From assembly GCA_023229575.1 (NCBI GenBank), contig JALNYZ010000021.1, forward strand, positions 4,364 through 68,363: a DNA stretch of 64,000 nt, read 5' to 3'. The notes beneath the pieces were generated by a model that saw only the letters and a list, made by a program, of their open reading frames with translations, did no database searches and was not told the origin of the DNA. Source of the DNA: Prolixibacteraceae bacterium. GTDB taxonomy: Bacteria > Bacteroidota > Bacteroidia > Bacteroidales > Prolixibacteraceae. A program made the translations under genes and the position numbers. This document shows, piece after piece, positions 52,138 through 60,226 of the stretch. How positions within the stretch are numbered: the first letter of the stretch is position 1; every line of letters begins with the position of its first letter.

Positions 52138-53518
52138 TATTTTTCCCCTTCAGGTATTTAACAATTGGATTGACCAGTCGGTCAATGTCGCCAGCTCCCA
52201 ATGTAATCAAAATATCTAACTGATAATCATCAAGTATGGCAGTAAAATCAGATGCTGAACATCTTCTTTTGGATTTCAGTTTCATTCTATTCAGTATCAT
52301 TCCTGCATCCACCCCCGGGATCGGCTCCTCCCTTGCGGGATAGATCTCCATCACAAGCGCTTCATCCAGCAAATCGAGGCTTTCGGCAAAACCATCCACG
52401 AAATCCCGGGTACGGGTAAAGAGGTGTGGCTGAAAGATTCCGGTTATTTTCCTACCGGGATAGAGGTGGCGAACGGAGCGTATGGTTGCCTCCAATTCTC
52501 TCGGATGGTGCCCATAGTCATCAATGTAGACGTTGGTAGTACTCTTATACCGAATGTCGAAACGCCGCTCGACTCCCTTGTAATTGGGTACGGAGGCAAG
52601 AATCTCCTCTTTGGTCACTCCGTTCAGCAAAGCCAGAGCCATTGCTGCCGTTAGGTTTTCCACATTCATCAGTCCTGGATAGTGAAGGGTGATTCCACGG
52701 ATCGTACCAATAGGTGATTGCAGGTCGAAACGATAGGCTCCCTCTGTCACCGTAATATTTTCCGCCTTGAAATCTGCCTCCTCTGAGACGGAATAGGTAA
52801 AATAACGTATTTTTTTGTTCCAGTTTCGGTCAATGGCTACCCCCTTGCGGTAAAGCAACACGCCTCCTTCGTTGATCTGACCTGTAAAAGTGGAGAAGGC
52901 CTCTACCAACTGACCGGCTGTCCCGTATATATCGAGATGATCGGGATCCATCCAGGTGATGACGGCCATTTCCGGGAATAGTCTCAGAAAAGAGCGGTCG
53001 AACTCATCCGCTTCGGCTACCATCACCTTGCTGTTGTTGGCCGGAAGTAAAAGATTGGTGCCATAGTTCCTTGAAAGTCCCCCCATGAAGGCGATACAGT
53101 CGACATGTGACTCCCTGAGCAGATAGGCAGTCATCGTGGTAACGGATGTTTTCCCGTGTGTGCCTGCCACGGCGATGCAACTTTTGTTGCGGCTGAGCGA
53201 TCCAAGTACTTCCGATCTTTTGGCAATGGTAAAACCGTTCGCCCGCAGCCATTTCAACTCGCCAAAATGTTCAGGTACGGCAGGGGTAAAAATAACCAGG
53301 GTATCTTCGCGCTCTTCCAGCTTCGGCGAAATCGTCAGATCCTCGTTGAAATGGACAGGAATTCCCTCCGCAATTAATTCATCGGTCAAAGGCGAGGGAG
53401 TCTTGTCGTACCCTGAAACCCGTTTGCCGGCAAACCTGAAATAGCGGGCAAGGGCGCTCATACCGATTCCGCCGATCCCCAGAAGGTAAACATATTTTAT
53501 TTTTTCAGTCTCAACCAT
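52130..53518 (-). CDS. murC: UDP-N-acetylmuramate--L-alanine ligase MurC
   Basis: A 462-residue Mur ligase adding L-Ala to UDP-MurNAc. Seen: YLLGIGGIGMSALARYFRF (N-terminal Rossmann), VAGTHGKTSVTTM (P-loop), EADEFDRSF, and HHPRELEATIRSVR and IFQPHLFTRTRDFVDGFAESL in the C-terminal domain. Normal length. It is separated from murG by 292 bp of nested repeats, the only large gap in the cluster. Confidence 0.96.
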   Translation of the reverse strand: MVETEKIKYVYLLGIGGIGMSALARYFRFAGKRVSGYDKTPSPLTDELIAEGIPVHFNEDLTISPKLEEREDTLVIFTPAVPEHFGELKWLRANGFTIAKRSEVLGSLSRNKSCIAVAGTHGKTSVTTMTAYLLRESHVDCIAFMGGLSRNYGTNLLLPANNSKVMVAEADEFDRSFLRLFPEMAVITWMDPDHLDIYGTAGQLVEAFSTFTGQINEGGVLLYRKGVAIDRNWNKKIRYFTYSVSEEADFKAENITVTEGAYRFDLQSPIGTIRGITLHYPGLMNVENLTAAMALALLNGVTKEEILASVPNYKGVERRFDIRYKSTTNVYIDDYGHHPRELEATIRSVRHLYPGRKITGIFQPHLFTRTRDFVDGFAESLDLLDEALVMEIYPAREEPIPGVDAGMILNRMKLKSKRRCSASDFTAILDDYQLDILITLGAGDIDRLVNPIVKYLKGKNNG

Positions 53519-53524
53519 ATTCTA

Positions 53525-53827
53525 AAATTGACAGTTGACAATTGAGAATGGACAATTGAAAACCCACATTATACTTATGTTTATATTTTAATCTTTTTGT
53601 TTCTCAAATATTTCACGCAAAGGTCGCAAAGAAAGACGCAAAAAGCGCAAAGTTCAATTTCGAACTCTTTGCGTCTTTCTTTGCGTACTTTGCGTGAACC
53701 TTTTTGTTATTCATCTACTTACTTTTCTAATTCAACACTGTTGACTTCTAAAAATTAATTTCATTTGTCGCCAAAATTCCGGGCCATCCATCATTGTCAA
53801 TTGTCAATTATCAATTGTCAATTATTG
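53525..53827. repeat. Nested inverted repeats of two families between murC and murG
   Basis: Outer arms of caattgtcaatt/gacaattgag units (53525-53562 and 53793-53827) and inner arms of cgcaaaggtcgcaaag units (53612-53655 and 53662-53698), each pair inverted. Inner arms match over about 29 bp with two mismatches around a 6-base loop. The outer right arm includes the last codons and stop of murG. Confidence 0.9.
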
Positions 53828-54914
53828 AAAGTATAACACCCACAATATCCCTCGTCGCATTGGGCGTTCCCATCTCCCTCATTTTTACCGAGAATTCACT
53901 CAGACGTTGTTCGTCATTCACCAGTTTGAGCGCCTCTTCCACCAGTTTCTCGCCAACTTCTGCGTCTGTGATGAGCATAGCGGCTCCCCTCTCGGCAAGT
54001 GCACGTGCATTCGCAGTCTGATGATCCTCCGCTACATTTGGAGAAGGTACAAGTATGGAAGGCATTCCCAAAACGCAAAGTTCGCTGATTGTACCTGCCC
54101 CTGCCCTCGAAATAACCAGGTCCGCTGCTGCGAAAGCCAGGTCCATTCGTTGGATGAATTCCAAAAGATGGAGATTCCCGGTAGGATTGTTATCCAGCTC
54201 AGCTTTCATATCCTGGTAATAGATTTTGCCCGTTTGCCAAAGAAACTGGACACCGGAAGAGCGAATCAGATCGAGTTTGGAACGAATGCCATTGTTCAGT
54301 GTGCGGGCGCCCAAACTTCCTCCAATAACCAGAATTACGGGTTTCCCGCGTTCAAGTCCGAAAAATTTATACGCCTCTTCCCTCTTTTCTGCAATGCCTT
54401 CCAACCCTTTCCGGATCGGATTCCCTGTGAAAACGATCTTCTCTTTCGGGAAAAACCGTTCCATATTTGGATAGGCGACACATATTTTGGTTGCCTTTTT
54501 ACCCAGAATCTTGTTGGTTACGCCTGCATAGGAGTTCTGCTCCTGCAAAAGTGTTGGTATGCCCATTTGTGCGGCCACCTTCAGGATCGGACCACTTGCA
54601 TAACCTCCAACGCCTATTGCACAATCCGGCTTGAATTTTTTTACCACCGACCTTGCCTTCCACAACGACATCAGCAATTTGGGTACAAACATCAGGTTGC
54701 GCCAGATCTCACCCCGGTGGAAGCCTGCAACAGGCAGTCCGACGATCCGGAATCCCGCTGCGGGTACCTTCTCCATCTCCATCTTGCCCAGCGCACCGAC
54801 AAAGAGAATCTCCGCATCCGGCAGACGCTGTTTCAATCCCTCAGCAATGGAGAGTGCAGGGAAGATGTGGCCCCCTGTTCCGCCTCCGCTGATGATAAAT
54901 CGATGGTTGCTCAT
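53811..54914 (-). CDS. murG: UDP-GlcNAc:lipid I GlcNAc transferase MurG
   Basis: A 367-residue GT-B transferase that converts lipid I to lipid II on the inner face of the membrane. Seen: IISGGGTGGHIFPALSIAEGL (glycine loop), VGGYASGPILKVA, LLQEQNSYAGVTNK and GGSLGARTLN, VISRAGAGTISELCVLGMPSILVPSP. Normal length; the last residues (SIIDN) are encoded by the caatt repeat. Separated from ftsW by 18 bp. Confidence 0.96.
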   Translation of the reverse strand: MSNHRFIISGGGTGGHIFPALSIAEGLKQRLPDAEILFVGALGKMEMEKVPAAGFRIVGLPVAGFHRGEIWRNLMFVPKLLMSLWKARSVVKKFKPDCAIGVGGYASGPILKVAAQMGIPTLLQEQNSYAGVTNKILGKKATKICVAYPNMERFFPKEKIVFTGNPIRKGLEGIAEKREEAYKFFGLERGKPVILVIGGSLGARTLNNGIRSKLDLIRSSGVQFLWQTGKIYYQDMKAELDNNPTGNLHLLEFIQRMDLAFAAADLVISRAGAGTISELCVLGMPSILVPSPNVAEDHQTANARALAERGAAMLITDAEVGEKLVEEALKLVNDEQRLSEFSVKMREMGTPNATRDIVGVILSIIDN

Positions 54915-54932
54915 ATACTTAAGATTCGAAAT

Positions 54933-56159
54933 TTAATGTTCAAGGTTTGACAGCAGAATCTCTTCTTCCGAGAAGTCATCGTCTTCGCCGGACTCTGTCA
55001 CATCGTCCTGCTTAAACATTTCTGCCTGATTCTCAGCGCTGATACTCAGCAGAAAACCAAAGATAAATGCCGTAAATACCTGAGAAGTGCCGCCCCAGCT
55101 TATCCAGGGTAGCGGTTGACCGGTAACCGGAATAGCCCCCGAGGAGACGCCCATGTTCACAAGAGCCTGCATCATGAGCATGGTAACAGCCCCTGTGGCG
55201 AGGTAGAGCGGGAAGGTCCGTTTGCAGGCTTTGATAATCATCAGTCCCCGGGTAAGAATGATCAGGTAGAGCAAAACAATGAATGCAGCAAAGAACAGAC
55301 CGTACTCTTCGACAATGATCGCAAAAACAAAATCGTTGTATGCAGCGCTCATTCTGTTGCTGATATCTCCTTTGCCAACACCCACACCAAAGAATCCTCC
55401 GTTGTAGATGGCGATTTTGGCAAATTCATCCTGAGTCAGGCCCTCGTCCTGTTTGGGATCCGATCCGCTGATGTACCGTTCGATCCGGTTGAATACCGTC
55501 TCGACCCTTGTTCCTTTGTAGACAATCTCCGGCAATTGTTTGCGCACCAGAAACAACGAGACAGCCAGGATCAATCCTGCCAACATGGTGCCACCAAGAT
55601 ATCGCAGAGGCATCTGTGCGACAAACATCATGACAAAGGCGGTCGACATCAACAATACTGCAGAAGAAAAATTCACCTTAAGCAGTAGCAGCGCCATCAG
55701 CCCCATAACGAGAAGAATTTTGAAGAAGGACTTTCTTCTGGAATCCTCACTTTCCCCTGTGCCGGAAAGTATTCTTGCGACCCACATGATGACTGCCACC
55801 TTGGCCAGCTCAGCTGGTTGAAAACTGAAAAATCCGAGGGGTATGGTACGGCCGGAGCCCCTTCCGATCAGTATTCCAAGCAAGATAAAACCAACGGCCG
55901 CCATCAGCGCCAGATTTGCGTATTTGTTATACAATTTAATCCTTACAAATTTTAGCATCAGCAGGATAAACATGAACCCAATCATCTGAACGATCACCTG
56001 CCTGAAGATGTAAAAGGAGGTATTTCCGTTGGAGCGCCTGAAAGCAAGCGCACCTGTTGAGCTATAGACCACCAGGATGGAGATGAACGACATCACAAAG
56101 ATGACGATCCAAATCTTCTTGTCTCCCTTTAACCTGCTTATGTAATCGCTAAATTTCAT
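54933..56159 (-). CDS. ftsW: Lipid II polymerase FtsW (SEDS)
   Basis: A 408-residue SEDS glycosyltransferase with about ten transmembrane helices; polymerises lipid II at the septum together with FtsI. Seen: IFVMSFISILVVYSSTGALAF (TM1), FFSFQPAELAKVAVIMWVA (conserved P-x-E-x-x-K), SVGFGVGKGD-like GVGVGKGDISNRM, and VNMGVSSGAIPVTGQPLPWISWGGTS. The C-terminal 40 residues are acidic and cytoplasmic. Confidence 0.95.
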   Translation of the reverse strand: MKFSDYISRLKGDKKIWIVIFVMSFISILVVYSSTGALAFRRSNGNTSFYIFRQVIVQMIGFMFILLMLKFVRIKLYNKYANLALMAAVGFILLGILIGRGSGRTIPLGFFSFQPAELAKVAVIMWVARILSGTGESEDSRRKSFFKILLVMGLMALLLLKVNFSSAVLLMSTAFVMMFVAQMPLRYLGGTMLAGLILAVSLFLVRKQLPEIVYKGTRVETVFNRIERYISGSDPKQDEGLTQDEFAKIAIYNGGFFGVGVGKGDISNRMSAAYNDFVFAIIVEEYGLFFAAFIVLLYLIILTRGLMIIKACKRTFPLYLATGAVTMLMMQALVNMGVSSGAIPVTGQPLPWISWGGTSQVFTAFIFGFLLSISAENQAEMFKQDDVTESGEDDDFSEEEILLSNLEH

Positions 56160-56163
56160 TTCC

Positions 56164-57504
56164 TTACAGATTCCTTACCGCCTCTTTAAACTGCCTTCCC
56201 CGGTCTTCGTAATTTTTAAACAGGTCGAAACTTGCGCAAGCCGGTGAAAGAAGAACTGAATCCCCTTTTGCAGCCAGAAAATAGGCGCTGCGAACCGCCT
56301 CTTCCATGCTTTTTGTTTCCACCATTTCGATTCCTGTAGCCTGAAATGCCGCTTTTATTTTGCTGTTATCCACACCAAGACAGACAATCGCCTTGACCTT
56401 CTCCTTGACAAGGTCCATCAACTGTGAATAATCATTGCCCTTGTCGGTCCCCCCAACAATCCAGACAACATCCGTAGACATGCTTTCGAGTGCATACCAG
56501 ACTGAGTTAACATTGGTTGCCTTGGAGTCGTTGATAAACTCAATTTCATGTACCCTCATGAACCTTTCCAACCGGTGCTCTACCCCCTGGAAGTCGCTCA
56601 GGCACTCCCTGATATCATCCTTGCGAAGTTTGAGCACCATTCCGGAAATTCCGGCAGCCATTGAGTTGTTCACGTTGTGTTTTCCTTGCAGTGCCAGTTC
56701 TAAAATTGTCATATCGAAAATATTATTGTATACATTTAGTTTTATTTTGTCCCCTTCGACCCATCCTCCGGTGGTTAGCCGATGGGATAACGAAAAGGGC
56801 AGCTTCATCGCGGAAAGACTCCTTTTTGCCAGTTCTTCTGCAATAACAGGGTCGTCGTCGTTGTAGATGAAGAAGTCTTCACTCGTTTGATTTTGAACTA
56901 TTCTGAATTTTGAGTCGGTATAGTTTTGCATCTCGTAGTTGTATCTGTCGAGATGATCAGGTGTAATGTTGGTAAGGATGGCGATGTTGGCCCTGAAATT
57001 AAACATCCCGTCTAACTGAAAACTGGAGATTTCAAGGACATAATAGTCGAAATCCTCTTCAGCAACCTGCCGTGCAAAGCTCTTGCCAATGTTGCCAGCC
57101 AGACCGACCTTCAACCCTGCACGTTTAAGCAGATCGTAAGTCAGAAGGGTGGTCGTTGTCTTACCGTTGCTGCCCGTGACACATATGGTTGTGGCGTTGG
57201 TATACCTTCCTGCAAATTCAATTTCCGAGATTACCGCAACTCCATTATTTACAAGAGACTGTATGATAGGGGCCTTATCCGGGATACCCGGACTTTTAAC
57301 CACCAGCTCTGCGTTCAAAATCAGTTCCGGTGTGTGCTGCCGCTCTTCAAACGAAATGCCATGCATTTCAAGATCGGCTTTGTAGGAATCCTGAATGGCG
57401 CCAAAGTCCGAGACAAAAGTCTCAAAACCTTTGGCCGCAGCGAGAATCGCGGCGCCTATGCCACTTTCTCCTCCACCCAGAACTACCAAACGCTTTTTTA
57501 CCAT
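56164..57504 (-). CDS. murD: UDP-N-acetylmuramoyl-L-alanine--D-glutamate ligase MurD
   Basis: A 446-residue Mur ligase adding D-Glu. Seen: RLVVLGGGESGIGAAILA, VKSPGIPDKAPI, CVTGSNGKTTTTLLTYDLL (P-loop), ITPDHLDRY, and FINDSKATNVNSVWYALES. Normal length and cytoplasmic; one base pair group from mraY upstream and five bases from ftsW. Confidence 0.96.
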   Translation of the reverse strand: MVKKRLVVLGGGESGIGAAILAAAKGFETFVSDFGAIQDSYKADLEMHGISFEERQHTPELILNAELVVKSPGIPDKAPIIQSLVNNGVAVISEIEFAGRYTNATTICVTGSNGKTTTTLLTYDLLKRAGLKVGLAGNIGKSFARQVAEEDFDYYVLEISSFQLDGMFNFRANIAILTNITPDHLDRYNYEMQNYTDSKFRIVQNQTSEDFFIYNDDDPVIAEELAKRSLSAMKLPFSLSHRLTTGGWVEGDKIKLNVYNNIFDMTILELALQGKHNVNNSMAAGISGMVLKLRKDDIRECLSDFQGVEHRLERFMRVHEIEFINDSKATNVNSVWYALESMSTDVVWIVGGTDKGNDYSQLMDLVKEKVKAIVCLGVDNSKIKAAFQATGIEMVETKSMEEAVRSAYFLAAKGDSVLLSPACASFDLFKNYEDRGRQFKEAVRNL

Positions 57505-57506
57505 GA

Positions 57507-58757
57507 CTATCGGATTTTGAGTGTCGCAATTGTTAAAACAGAGAGAATGATCCCAACAATCCAGAACCGGGTCACTATTTTAGCCTCAGGAAATCCCTTT
57601 TTCTGAAAATGGTGGTGAAGCGGGGCCATCAGGAAGATCCTGCGGCCTTCGCCATATTTCTTTTTGGTATATTTAAAGTAGCCGACCTGTATCATGACCG
57701 AGAGGTTCTCGATCAGGAAAATGCCGCAGAGCAACGGAATCAGGATCTCCTTGCGAATAATGATGGCAAAGACCGCCAGTATACCCCCAAGCGAAAGGCT
57801 GCCGGTATCACCCATGAATACCTGTGCCGGGTAGGAGTTGTACCACAAAAAGCCGATACACGCCCCGATAAACGCGGAGATAAAAACGGTAAGCTCCCCT
57901 GTAAACGGGATGTACATGATGTTCAGGTATCCCGCGTAGATGAAGTTACCACTGAGGTAGGCAAAAACCCCGAGGGTGGTTCCGCTGATGGCGGAAACAC
58001 CCGTCGCCAATCCATCGAGGCCATCCGTGAGGTTTGCCCCGTTCGACACTGCCGTAATGATAAAAATGATAATCAGGGCATAGAGAAACCAGACAACTTT
58101 GTCGGCATGTTTGCCGGCGAAGCCCACCAGCCATTTGTAGTCAAACTGATGGTCTTTGATAAATGGCAGCGTCGTCTCCGTTGATTTACGGTCGATGGTG
58201 ACCTGCTTGTACTCCTTCTTCCCGGTTACGGCATTGATGACTGACTCTGTTTTCACCCGTCCGTTGGGAAGGTACACCTGGTCGCGGACGATCACACTGT
58301 CATCGAAATAGAGTGTACCGGCTACGATCAAACCGAGCATTACCTGCCCCATGATCTTGAATTTACCGGCAAGGCCCTGTTTGTCCTTCAGGAAAACCTT
58401 GATATAATCATCTATGAAACCAATTACCCCCAGCCATATGGTGGAAATAATCATCAGGATGATGTAAACATTGTCGAGTTGGGCAAAAAGTAGAACAGGA
58501 ATTAATATGGAGGCCAATATGATAATCCCCCCCATGGTTGGGGTTCCCTTCTTCTGCATCTGCCCTTCCAGCCCGAGATCACGAATCTCCTCGCCTATTT
58601 GCTGTCTTTGCAGTATGCGAATGATCCTTTTCCCCCAGATAGTTGAAATAAACAGCGCTGCGATAACAGCCATTGAGGATCGGAAGGAGATGTATTCAAA
58701 CATCCGGGCACCCGGGATATCAAATTTTTCGAGATATCTGAATAGGTAATAAAGCAT
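57507..58757 (-). CDS. mraY: Phospho-MurNAc-pentapeptide transferase MraY
   Basis: A 416-residue polytopic enzyme that makes lipid I on undecaprenyl phosphate. Seen: KKGTPTMGGIIILA, FIDDYIKV, NGANLTDGLDGLATG (Mg-binding Asp cluster), VFMGDTGSLSLGGILA and PLHHHFQKKG. It is longer than E. coli MraY (360) because of an insert of about 55 residues (VYLPNGRVKTESV onward) in a periplasmic loop, as in other Bacteroidota. Two bases separate it from murD. Confidence 0.96.
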   Translation of the reverse strand: MLYYLFRYLEKFDIPGARMFEYISFRSSMAVIAALFISTIWGKRIIRILQRQQIGEEIRDLGLEGQMQKKGTPTMGGIIILASILIPVLLFAQLDNVYIILMIISTIWLGVIGFIDDYIKVFLKDKQGLAGKFKIMGQVMLGLIVAGTLYFDDSVIVRDQVYLPNGRVKTESVINAVTGKKEYKQVTIDRKSTETTLPFIKDHQFDYKWLVGFAGKHADKVVWFLYALIIIFIITAVSNGANLTDGLDGLATGVSAISGTTLGVFAYLSGNFIYAGYLNIMYIPFTGELTVFISAFIGACIGFLWYNSYPAQVFMGDTGSLSLGGILAVFAIIIRKEILIPLLCGIFLIENLSVMIQVGYFKYTKKKYGEGRRIFLMAPLHHHFQKKGFPEAKIVTRFWIVGIILSVLTIATLKIR

Positions 58758-58759
58758 GG

Positions 58760-60226
58760 TTAATTAAGTGTAGATGCATTAAAAATTTCATGAACAACCT
58801 CACGGTCATCAAAATGGTATTTTACCCCCTTAATCTCCTGGTAATCTTCGTGCCCTTTACCGGCAATCAGGATGATATCGCCCGGATGGGCCATCATACA
58901 GGCAGTGCGAATGGCCTCCTTTCTATTGGTGATGGCCACCACTTTCCCACGCATGGCAGCTGGTACACCGGCCATCATATCGGCTATGATCTGCTCGGGT
59001 TCCTCCGATCTGGGATTATCTGAAGTCAGAATGAGGCGGTCGCTGGCCTGAACCGCTTCGGCTGCCATCTCCGGTCTTTTGGTTTTATCGCGGTCGCCCC
59101 CGGCCCCAACAACACAAAACACAAGCTGATCGCCGGTTCTGGTCTCGTTGATGGTTGAGAGGACATTTTTGAGCGCATCGGGCGTGTGGGCATAGTCGAC
59201 AACGGCAAAAAACCCGGTCGGTGAGCGAAATATCTCGAAACGGCCATCTACAGGTTTTAGCAGGCTCATCACCCTCAGTACCTCATCGCTATCAGCGCCC
59301 AAAAGCAAGGCGGAAGCATAGACAGCCAAAAGGTTATAGGCATTGAAATTGCCGGCAAAATGGTTCCAGAACTCTTTCCCATTGATGTTCAAAAGCATTC
59401 CGTCAAAATGACTTTCGATTACTTTGACCTTGAAGTCTGCCATGGTCCGGGCCGAATAGGTATATTTTTTTGCCTTGCAGTTTTGCAGCATGACCAGACC
59501 ATTTTTGTCATCGGCATTGGTCAGGGCAAAAGCGTCGAAGGTCAAATCGTCGAAAAACCGCTTCTTGGCATTGCGGTATTCGATGAAAGTTTTGTGGTAA
59601 TCCAGGTGGTCGTGCGTCAAGTTACTGAAGACAGCACCATCGAACGATATTCCTGCAATCCGCTGCTGGTCAATAGCATGAGAGCTCACCTCCATGAAAC
59701 AATGGGTGCAACCGACGGCAACCATGTCAGCCATGACCGATTGAATTTGCAGGGCATCAGGCGTAGTATGGGTAGCGGAACTTTTCTTCTCCCCGATGTA
59801 GTTGCACACCGTAGAGAAGAGTCCGCAAGTATGACCCAATGCAGTGAACAGTCTGTAGAGAAGTGTCGCGGTAGTTGTTTTACCATTGGTGCCGGTTACG
59901 CCGACAACCTTCATTTTTTCGGAAGGATGGTCGTAGAAATTGGCCGCAGCCTTGCCCAGGTCTGAAACGCTGTCTTTGGAGAGAATCCAGGTTACTGATG
60001 GATCGGGATTCTTCGGTAGAACAGCGCACAATACAGCCGAGGCACCATTTTCAATCGCCATATGAATGTACTGATGCCCGTCGGCATGCGTTCCTGAGGT
60101 GGCCACAAAGAGCGAACCGCTGATCACCTTTCGCGAATCGAAAGCGATGCCTGAGATCTCCCTTCCGGTGTCTCCAACAACTTTTAAACCGCCTATGCCC
60201 GACAAAATGTCTTCCAACTTCATCAT
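58760..60226 (-). CDS. murE: UDP-MurNAc-L-Ala-D-Glu--meso-DAP ligase MurE
   Basis: A 488-residue Mur ligase adding the third peptide residue. Seen: GVTGTNGKTTTATLLYRL (P-loop), HTTPDALQIQ, EVSSHAIDQQRI, THDHLDYH and TSDNPRSEEPEQI; the DNPR motif specifies meso-diaminopimelate rather than lysine. It overlaps the ftsI stop by one base. Confidence 0.97.
   Translation of the reverse strand: MMKLEDILSGIGGLKVVGDTGREISGIAFDSRKVISGSLFVATSGTHADGHQYIHMAIENGASAVLCAVLPKNPDPSVTWILSKDSVSDLGKAAANFYDHPSEKMKVVGVTGTNGKTTTATLLYRLFTALGHTCGLFSTVCNYIGEKKSSATHTTPDALQIQSVMADMVAVGCTHCFMEVSSHAIDQQRIAGISFDGAVFSNLTHDHLDYHKTFIEYRNAKKRFFDDLTFDAFALTNADDKNGLVMLQNCKAKKYTYSARTMADFKVKVIESHFDGMLLNINGKEFWNHFAGNFNAYNLLAVYASALLLGADSDEVLRVMSLLKPVDGRFEIFRSPTGFFAVVDYAHTPDALKNVLSTINETRTGDQLVFCVVGAGGDRDKTKRPEMAAEAVQASDRLILTSDNPRSEEPEQIIADMMAGVPAAMRGKVVAITNRKEAIRTACMMAHPGDIILIAGKGHEDYQEIKGVKYHFDDREVVHEIFNASTLN

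Noticed and set aside
53907..54950. Long (347-codon) plus-strand frame antisense to murG
   Set aside because: A shadow of murG with many Cys/His/Gln and no recognisable motif; murG is clear on the other strand.
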